NCBI RefSeq assembly: GCF_014646275.1
Contig: NZ_BMND01000013.1
Coordinates: 1 to 64,000 of the forward strand
Origin: Streptomyces kronopolitis
Lineage (GTDB): Bacteria > Actinomycetota > Actinomycetes > Streptomycetales > Streptomycetaceae
Reading direction: 5' to 3'
DNA: 64,000 nucleotides
In this document: piece after piece, positions 58,389-64,000 of the stretch
How the letters are laid out: every line of letters starts with the position of its first letter
Position numbering within the stretch: the stretch's first letter is position 1
Notes under the pieces: generated by a model
Told to the model about the DNA's origin: nothing
The model's database searches: none
The model's input: the letters and a program-made list of their open reading frames with translations, nothing else
Made by a program: the position numbers and the translations under genes

Positions 58389-60953
58389 TCAGCCCGCCGG
58401 GGAACTCGCCGTGCCGCCGGAGGAGGCACCGCCGTCCGACGGCATGCCACCGGGCGTGCGGCCCCCCGTGGAGCCGCCGGAGGGGGCGGCAGCGGACTGG
58501 GAGGGGCTCTCCGTCGACGGCTTGCCCGTGGAGGACTTGGTGGGCGTCGGGCTGGGGCTGTCGGTCGGCTCGTCCGACGGCGGGGGACTGCTCGGCTCGC
58601 CGGTCGGCGGCTTCGTGGGACGCGTCGGCCGGCCGGTGGGCGTGGTGGGCCGTCCGGTCGGTTCGGTGGGGCCGGTCGTCGGGTCCGTCGGGCCGGTGCT
58701 CGGTCCGCCGGGCGAACCACTGGCGCTGGGGCTGCCGGACGACGGGGACGGGGACGCCGGGTGCCCGGGGGTGCCGGGGTGGGGGTCGCCGGGCCGCAAC
58801 GGCAGCTGGTCGGTGCCGGTGGCGGGCTGTTCCGCCGGGGTGTCGGTGGCGGCGCCGTCGTCGTCCGTGGTCTGTTCGGTGCTGACCTTGTCGTCGTGAC
58901 GCTCGTTGCCGGACGACATGCCGAGGCTGACGACGGTGCCGAGGACGGCGGCCAGCAGGGCGCCCGCGCCGGCGGCCACGACATTGCGGCGGGCTCTGCC
59001 GAACATCCGCCTGCCGCCCGCCCGGTGGCTCACGGTCACGGCCGGGGCGGCCGTCGTGGCGGCGGCCGGGGCGGATTCGCGGACGACGACGGTCGCCGCC
59101 TCCTCGGCGCCGGCGGCCCGCGGTGTCGCCGCCGTCACGCCGCCGGGCGGGGTGGCCGCCGGGCTCTTCGCCAGGTCGGGCTTGCGCGCGGCGGCGCCGG
59201 GAGCCTTCGGAAGGGTGGTGGTGGCCGCGGCGGCGGCAGCGGCCCGGGAGCTGTCGGTGACCAGCGCCAGGGCGCGGCGGCCGGCCACCGCGCCGTCGCG
59301 GTCGGAGAGCACCCCGCGCAGCCCGATGGAGGCCTCCAGTTCGGCGCGCGCCCGGTCGAGGTTGCCGGTGCACAGCGCCAGCACTCCCAGCTCGTGGTGG
59401 AAGTAGGCCTCCTCGGCGACCTCGCCGGCCAGCCGTGCGGCCTCCTGGCCGTGCCGCAGGGTGCGCTCCCAGGCGTTCCAGTGCAGCGCCGCGGCGAACG
59501 CCGGGGCGGCCGTACGGGCGAGCAGCACGGCCGCGCTGGTGTGCCCGCTCTCCCGGCTGCCGGTCAGCACGCCCATCGCGGCCAACGCCACGTCGGACTC
59601 CGCGGCGGCCCGCTCGGGGGTGACCGAGGGGTGGCCGGCCCACCAGGCGTAGTGCTGGGCGACGGTGTGCGCCCGGGCGGCGGCGCCCTCCGCGTAGCCG
59701 GCCGCGGTCAGCTGGTCCTGGACGGTGGCGGCGAGCCGGTAGTGGCCCGCGACCGGGGTGATCAGCCCGCAGTCCAGCAGGTCGCCGAGGGCCGCGTCGG
59801 CATGGGTGTCCTCGGTGAGGGCCGGCAGATGCGCCGGGTGCGGCAGCTCGCCGCCGAGGGCGACGGCCAGCCGCAGCGTCTCGCGCGCGGCCCCGCTCAG
59901 CCGGGAGGCCAGCAGCGGGGCGGGGGCGGCGGCCTCGCCGAGGGACGGCAGCGGCACCTCGGGGTCCTCGCCCGCCCCGGCGTCCGGTGCGCCGGCGTCC
60001 GGCGCCTCGGCGGGGAAGAGGCCGTAGCCGTCGTCGAGGGCGCCCGGCCCGGCGAGCAGCCGGTCGCGCTGCCGCAGCAGGGCGGCCGCCTGCACGAACC
60101 GCAGCGGCAGCCCCTCGGACTCGAACCAGAGGTCGGCGGCCCAGGCCTCCTCGTCGTCGGTCAGCGGCCGCTCCACGGCGCGCTCCAGCATCCGCACGCA
60201 GCCGCCGCGGCCCAGGCCGCCGAGGAAGACCTCTTCGAGGTGCGAGGCGGGGCTGGGGGCCGCGACGTCGGGGGTGGCGGCGATCAGGAAGGCGCACTCG
60301 GGGGTGGCGTCGAGCAGCTCGTCGAGCGCGGCGCCGCCGAACTCCAGGTCGTCCAGCACGACGATGGCGCCGATGTCGGCGACCCGGCGCAGCATCCCGG
60401 CCCGGTCGGGGCGGTGCTGCGGGGCCCGGTGGACGGCCGCGAACAGTGCGTACAGCAGGTCGGTGGTGTTGCGGTGGTAGCCGGAGAGCCGGATCACCCC
60501 GTCCGGGGCGAGGTCGGCGCAGGCCTCGGAGACGGCGTCCAGCAGCCGGGTGCGGCCCGAGCCGGAGGGGCCGGTGAGGCGCACCGAGCGGCCCCGGGAG
60601 AGCAGCCGGACCAGGCGCTCGGTGTCCTCGGTGCGCTCTTCGAGGACGGTCTGCCGCCCGGCGGGCCGGTCCGGGCCCGGGGGCTGCGGGGGCGCCGCCG
60701 CGCGGGCGGCGGCGTCGCGCTCCTCCTGGCCGAGCTTGTCGGGGGCCGCGGGGACCTCACCCGGCGGGCAGGGTTCTATTTCGCTGCCGTCGACGGGATT
60801 GACGGTGAGGAGGTAGCCGCCGGAGACGACCCGGACGACGCGGGCGAGCCCCCTGGAGCCGCTCTGCGGGCCGGCGGGCGCGGGGACCGGCGGCTCGGTG
60901 GGGCCGTCCTGCTCGCCGTACTCCTCGGGCCCCCGGTGCGTGTTCGGGTCCAT
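58389..60953 (-). CDS. STAND/AAA-like ATPase with single TM and Pro/Thr/Ser-rich tail
   Basis: 854 aa. Low-complexity N-terminus with GYLLTVNPVDGSEIEP, an ATPase domain from about 100 with P-loop GPSGSGRT at 128-135 (Arg134 where Lys is normal) and Walker B IVVLDDL, a helical-repeat region to about 620, then one membrane segment (AAGAGALLAAVLGTVVSLGM) and an exported Pro/Thr/Ser-rich tail with TEPTGRPTTPTGRPTRPTK runs. So the ATPase faces the cytoplasm and the tail the wall. It is related to regulators of the AfsR/SARP-like group without a DNA-binding domain. Role unknown. Confidence 0.82.
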   Translation of the reverse strand: MDPNTHRGPEEYGEQDGPTEPPVPAPAGPQSGSRGLARVVRVVSGGYLLTVNPVDGSEIEPCPPGEVPAAPDKLGQEERDAAARAAAPPQPPGPDRPAGRQTVLEERTEDTERLVRLLSRGRSVRLTGPSGSGRTRLLDAVSEACADLAPDGVIRLSGYHRNTTDLLYALFAAVHRAPQHRPDRAGMLRRVADIGAIVVLDDLEFGGAALDELLDATPECAFLIAATPDVAAPSPASHLEEVFLGGLGRGGCVRMLERAVERPLTDDEEAWAADLWFESEGLPLRFVQAAALLRQRDRLLAGPGALDDGYGLFPAEAPDAGAPDAGAGEDPEVPLPSLGEAAAPAPLLASRLSGAARETLRLAVALGGELPHPAHLPALTEDTHADAALGDLLDCGLITPVAGHYRLAATVQDQLTAAGYAEGAAARAHTVAQHYAWWAGHPSVTPERAAAESDVALAAMGVLTGSRESGHTSAAVLLARTAAPAFAAALHWNAWERTLRHGQEAARLAGEVAEEAYFHHELGVLALCTGNLDRARAELEASIGLRGVLSDRDGAVAGRRALALVTDSSRAAAAAAATTTLPKAPGAAARKPDLAKSPAATPPGGVTAATPRAAGAEEAATVVVRESAPAAATTAAPAVTVSHRAGGRRMFGRARRNVVAAGAGALLAAVLGTVVSLGMSSGNERHDDKVSTEQTTDDDGAATDTPAEQPATGTDQLPLRPGDPHPGTPGHPASPSPSSGSPSASGSPGGPSTGPTDPTTGPTEPTGRPTTPTGRPTRPTKPPTGEPSSPPPSDEPTDSPSPTPTKSSTGKPSTESPSQSAAAPSGGSTGGRTPGGMPSDGGASSGGTASSPAG

Positions 60954-61313
60954 GCTGAAAGCTCCCAGATGCTTCGTTCCGCGCCGCCTCCGACGGGCAC
61001 CCAGGAGGCCGGGCGTCGTGCCGGCTGCGCTTGTCCGGCTCCGGCGGCTGGTCGTTCGCCGTCGCGTCCGGTCCGGATCCCGCCGCGGATGGTGACATAC
61101 GGGCGGGATCCAAACCCTAGACCTGGCGCGAGACCGGCACGCCGCCGGGGCCCGGTCCTGACCGGAAGTTCCGGGATTGGCCGGTATCGCGCTCTTTACG
61201 ACATTTTTCTTACGCGGCGCGGCACGCTTTTCGCGCTGTGCCGTGCTGTGGTGATCGCCCGGTCCCCGTCCCGGCGCCGTGCGCGGGCCGTCCGGGCGGC
61301 GTGGCGCCCCGCC
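60954..61313. other. 360-base gap between ATPase and STAS genes
   Basis: Promoter region for the ATPase gene and 3' region of the STAS gene (both minus). The only AT-richer patch is GCTCTTTACGACATTTTTCTTACG (61189-61212), a plausible promoter area, and a short CGGCAC/GTGCCG hairpin is at 61220-61243. No gene seen. Confidence 0.5.
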
Positions 61314-61637
61314 TCACACCCGGGGAAGCGTTTCCGCTTCGATGCCGCCCTCGATCGCGAGGATGCGGTGCAGCCGGGTGGCGACCAGCAGGCGCTGCAT
61401 CTGGGGCGGCACTCCGCGCAGCACCAGCCTGCGGTTGACCCGGCCCGCACGGCGGTGCGCGCCCATGATCACGCCGAGGCCGGTGGCGTCCCAGGAATCC
61501 AGCTCGGTCAGGTCCAGCACGAGATCGCCGCGACCGGAGTCGACGGCGGCGTGCAGGGCCGTTCGGGCGTCCGCCGCGCTGCGGACGTCGAGGCGGCCCC
61601 CGACGACCAGCTCGGCGTGGTCGCCCCTGATGTGCAT
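61314..61637 (-). CDS. STAS-domain protein (anti-sigma factor antagonist-like)
   Basis: 107 aa, single STAS domain: MHIRGDHAELVVGGRLDVRSAADARTAL, LVLDLTELDSWDATGLGVIMGAHRRA. The SpoIIAA/RsbV-type loop reads DATGLG, with Thr at the position usually Ser or Thr that is phosphorylated by anti-sigma kinases. No kinase partner is adjacent, so it would act in trans. Streptomycetes encode many such proteins. Confidence 0.9.
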   Translation of the reverse strand: MHIRGDHAELVVGGRLDVRSAADARTALHAAVDSGRGDLVLDLTELDSWDATGLGVIMGAHRRAGRVNRRLVLRGVPPQMQRLLVATRLHRILAIEGGIEAETLPRV

Positions 61638-61782
61638 ATGCGCTCCCCGGTGTCATGGGTGGTGCCTGGACGTCTACAGATCTGACTGCCTCTCATGCGG
61701 CGAAGTTGCCGCCTGTAAGCGAACCGATACCCGAATTCACCCCGCGGGGTGAGCCGATCGGGCCGACGGCCCTGACCCGGCA

Positions 61783-62631
61783 TCAGTGCGTGTAGAAGCC
61801 TTGCCCACTCTTGCGTCCGATATCGCCCGCATCGACCATCCGGCGCATGATCTCCGGCGGTGCGAACTTCTCGTCCTGGGACTCGGTGTAGATGTTGTCG
61901 GTGGCGTGCATCAGGATGTCGATGCCGGTCAGGTCGGCGGTGGCGAGCGGTCCCATCGCGTGGCCGAAGCCCAACTTGCAGGCGGTGTCGATGTCCTCGG
62001 CGCTGGCCACGCCCGACTCGTAGAGCTTGGTGGCCTCGACGACCAGCGCCGAGATCAGGCGGGTGGTGACGAAACCGGCGACGTCGCGGTTGACGACGAC
62101 GCAGGTCTTGCCCACCGACTCGGCGAACTCCCGGGCGGTGGCGAGGGTTTCGTCGCTGGTCTTGTAGCCGCGCACCAACTCGCACAGCTGCATCATCGGC
62201 ACCGGCGAGAAGAAGTGCGCACCGACGACCCGCTCGGGGCGGGAGGTCGCCGCCGCGATCTTGGTGATCGGGATGGCGGACGTGTTGGAGGCCAGTACCG
62301 CCTCGTCCTTGACGAGCTTGTCCAGCGTCTGGAAGATCTCCCGCTTGACGTCGATCCGCTCGAAGACGGCCTCGACGACGATGTCGGCCTCGGCGGTGGC
62401 TTCCAGGTCGGTCGTGGTGGTGATGCGGGCCAGCGCCTGTTCGGCGTCGGACGCCGCGAGCTTGCCCTTGGCGACGAACTTCTCGTACGAGGCCTCGATG
62501 CCGCCCTTGCCCCGGGCCAGCGCCTCGTCCGTCACGTCGCGGAGGACCACGTCCCAGCCCGCCTGGGCCGAGACCTGCGCGATACCGGACCCCATGAGTC
62601 CGGCGCCGATGACGGCGAGCTTCTTTGCCAC
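61783..62631 (-). CDS. 3-hydroxybutyryl-CoA dehydrogenase (FadB2/Hbd family)
   Basis: 282 aa, oxidises 3-hydroxyacyl-CoA with NAD(P). Rossmann motif VIGAGLMGSGIA at the start, catalytic His in VGAHFFSPVPMM, and the C-terminal helical domain with GPLATADLTGIDI. Two usual signature positions differ: HFFSP for HFFNP, and GFVTTRLI where GFxVNRxL is common. GTG 62631 has GAGGGGA upstream; the longer frame adds unrelated residues. Partner of the thiolase at 43161-44372 in acetoacetyl-CoA metabolism. Confidence 0.9.
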   Translation of the reverse strand: MAKKLAVIGAGLMGSGIAQVSAQAGWDVVLRDVTDEALARGKGGIEASYEKFVAKGKLAASDAEQALARITTTTDLEATAEADIVVEAVFERIDVKREIFQTLDKLVKDEAVLASNTSAIPITKIAAATSRPERVVGAHFFSPVPMMQLCELVRGYKTSDETLATAREFAESVGKTCVVVNRDVAGFVTTRLISALVVEATKLYESGVASAEDIDTACKLGFGHAMGPLATADLTGIDILMHATDNIYTESQDEKFAPPEIMRRMVDAGDIGRKSGQGFYTH

Positions 62632-63169
62632 TGCTGTCCCCTCACACCCTGTGCTTTTGACGGTCGTGGGTGACGTTAGCGGTCGTGGGCGATCCTTTGG
62701 AGAGTAAGAGATGCGCGTCACGCCCGCCCGTCACCCGACCACCGGCCTGTAACGAGGCGCTTCGGGCCACGGCGCCGATTATCCATGACGGACATCACAC
62801 CGACGGGGTGCGCCGCGGGGGAACGATCCGGACACTCCGCCGTCAGCCGGCTGACCGTACGGCGCAGTTGAGCACCTTTGCCCCGTGGCGTCCCCGCCCT
62901 CTCGCCGAGGGGGACCGGCGCCTCCCGGGAGGCCCGCGCGGGTCCCGGCCGGCGGGCGGCAACTGCGCCCTCCAGTGCGTCAGGCTCCGGTGGGACCGGG
63001 TGATCTGGCCCGGCATCAGCCCGGCACCCGGGCGCCCTTTGGGGCACCGGCCTCTCTCCCCCCGGTGGTCGCGTCCCCCTCCCGGAGCGGCCGGGGACGG
63101 GCCGCGAGGAGTGGCCACCCCGCCCGCGCACCCGGGCCTTCCGCAGGTCGGCCGCGTAGGCTCGTCCGC
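62632..63169. other. 538-base divergent intergenic region
   Basis: Between the dehydrogenase (minus) and adenosyltransferase (plus) genes. It contains a direct repeat CGGTCGTGGG at 62661 and 62680 (19-bp period) next to the dehydrogenase start and is otherwise very GC-rich. I see no gene and no riboswitch that I can defend. Confidence 0.55.
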
Positions 63170-63742
63170 ATGGTGAATCTGACGCGCATCTACACCCGGA
63201 CCGGCGACAAGGGCACCACCGCCCTGGGCGACATGAGCCGTACCGCCAAGACCGACTCGCGGATCGCGGCGTACGCGGACGCCAACGAGGCCAATGCGGC
63301 GCTCGGTGTGGCCCTCGCGCTCGGCTCGCTGCCCGAGGACGTCACCGCGGTGCTGCTGCGGGTGCAGAACGACCTCTTCGACGTCGGCGCTGACCTCTCC
63401 ACACCGGTGGTGGAGAACCCGGAGTTCCCGCCGCTGCGCGTCGAGCAGAGCTACATCGACAAGCTGGAGGCCGACTGCGACCGCTTCCTGGCCGAGCTGG
63501 AGAAGCTGCGCAGCTTCATCCTCCCCGGCGGGACGGCCGGCGCCGCGCTGCTGCACCAGGCCTGCACGGTCGTCCGCCGTGCCGAGCGCGCGACCTGGGC
63601 GGCCTTCGAGGAGCACGGCGAGACGATGAACCCGCTGACCGCCACCTACCTCAACCGCCTCTCCGACCTCCTGTTCATCCTGGCGCGCACGGCCAACAAG
63701 GAGGTCGGGGACGTGCTGTGGGTGCCGGGCGGCGAGCGCTGA
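63170..63742 (+). CDS. PduO-type cob(I)alamin adenosyltransferase
   Basis: 190 aa. The ATP-binding N-terminus IYTRTGDKGTTALGDMSR and the C-terminal RRAERATWAAFEEHG and YLNRLSDLLFILAR are PduO signatures. It makes adenosylcobalamin, the cofactor of IcmA and methylmalonyl-CoA mutase. TAGGCT ends 7 nt before ATG 63170, the leaderless pattern. Confidence 0.94.
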   Translation: MVNLTRIYTRTGDKGTTALGDMSRTAKTDSRIAAYADANEANAALGVALALGSLPEDVTAVLLRVQNDLFDVGADLSTPVVENPEFPPLRVEQSYIDKLEADCDRFLAELEKLRSFILPGGTAGAALLHQACTVVRRAERATWAAFEEHGETMNPLTATYLNRLSDLLFILARTANKEVGDVLWVPGGER

Positions 63743-63750
63743 GCCCTCCT

Positions 63751-63777
63751 GCGCCCTGCCCGGGCCGGGCGGGGCGC
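63751..63777 (+). terminator. Terminator after adenosyltransferase
   Basis: GCGCCCTGCCCG/CGGGCGGGGCGC, 12-bp stem (one T-G pair), loop GGC, 8 bases after the stop. Confidence 0.7.
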
Positions 63778-63795
63778 GCGGCGGTCCGGCAGACA

Positions 63796-63841
63796 GGCGG
63801 ACCGGCGGACCGGCGGACCGGCGGACCGGCGGACCGGCGGC
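63796..63841. repeat. Tandem 8-bp repeat GGCGGACC
   Basis: Five exact copies from 63796 followed by a partial sixth, just before the stop of the next gene. The copy number of such repeats often varies between strains. Confidence 0.85.
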
Positions 63842-64000
63842 CTAACGGAGCGTCTTGTGCCGCGGCCCGGCCGCCTCGCCGTCGGCGGCGGCACCGCGGC
63901 CCGGGTCCTTCTTCGGCCAGAGCAGATAGGTCAGCGCGATCACGCCGTGGAGAACGACGGCGCGCAGCGTGACGGCCTGCCAGCCGCGCAGCGAGCCGGT
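63842..64000 (-). CDS. C-terminal part of a small membrane protein, truncated by window end
   Basis: The last 52 residues are visible: hydrophobic WQAVTLRAVVLHGVIALTYLLWP followed by a polar tail KKDPGRGAAADGEAAGPRHKTLR and a TAG stop. The frame is open to the window edge. A single membrane segment with a cytoplasmic-type basic tail; the family cannot be named from this fragment. Confidence 0.6.
   Translation of the reverse strand, partial: TGSLRGWQAVTLRAVVLHGVIALTYLLWPKKDPGRGAAADGEAAGPRHKTLR

Noticed and set aside
62632..63169. Cobalamin riboswitch before the adenosyltransferase
   Set aside because: I searched for a B12-box-like GCCACTG; the only near match overlaps the dehydrogenase start region on the other strand and has no surrounding fold. 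The gene also appears leaderless.

Overview
The window is very GC-rich linear-chromosome-type sequence from a streptomycete (genus Streptomyces or a close relative). The support is strong third-position GC bias, GTG starts, and gene content and order that match the conserved Streptomyces core: glgB, a CitA/CitB-type pair, pfkA-pta-ackA-pyk, the DUF6230/DUF6114 trio, icmA, meaB-thiolase-mce, the apical growth genes scy and filP, nucS, and a PduO-type cobalamin adenosyltransferase. I recognised families from memory of protein motifs; no database search was run. I see no rRNA, tRNA, IS element, prophage or CRISPR array.

Layout. 1-2271: 3' part of glgB. 2590-6554: DctA-like dicarboxylate carrier divergent from its probable CitA/DcuS-like kinase and response regulator. 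6861-10273: MacB/FtsX-type ABC exporter. 10360-16473: central carbon genes pfkA (minus), then pta, ackA and pyk (plus). 16577-19202: three-gene envelope operon (DUF6230, DUF6114, Ser/Pro-rich protein). 19203-21800: structured intergenic region, thioredoxin-TPR protein, TetR regulator. 21856-26209: extra MurG-like glycosyltransferase plus SDR sugar epimerase, divergent from an OmpR-type two-component system. 26216-29734: small ESX/WXG100 locus facing two tandemly duplicated membrane proteins. 29852-35814: icmA with a 20-bp palindromic operator, two DUF3817 proteins, MarR, MFS, ArsR and a thiamine-binding-like protein. 36050-38702: AIM24 triplet and MarR. 38754-41662: second two-component system divergent from a PepSY protein. 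41663-42129: non-coding 49-bp tandem repeats. 42130-44950: meaB, thiolase, mce. 45159-50461: scy and filP. 50633-55227: two tandem ABC ATPase-permease pairs. 55248-60953: small Zn-like protein, LLM flavoprotein, SCO5389-family protein, nucS, membrane STAND-like ATPase. 61314-63742: STAS protein, 3-hydroxyacyl-CoA dehydrogenase, adenosyltransferase; a partial membrane protein gene ends the window.

How the genes fit together. One theme is short-chain acyl-CoA and B12 metabolism: IcmA interconverts isobutyryl- and n-butyryl-CoA, MeaB chaperones the cobalamin mutases, Mce epimerises methylmalonyl-CoA, the thiolase and dehydrogenase act on acetoacetyl-CoA, and the adenosyltransferase makes the coenzyme. 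A second theme is acetate overflow and glycolysis (PfkA, Pyk, Pta, AckA). A third is polar growth and the envelope (Scy, FilP, extra MurG, ABC exporters, several membrane proteins of unknown role).

Several genes show a TANNNT hexamer 6-8 nt upstream of the start codon, the signature of leaderless transcripts, and I used this to choose starts. The most interesting unexplained items are the ESX locus facing duplicated membrane proteins, the murG-paralogue/two-component locus with its 11-bp direct repeat, the icmA palindrome, and the structured 19561-19747 region.
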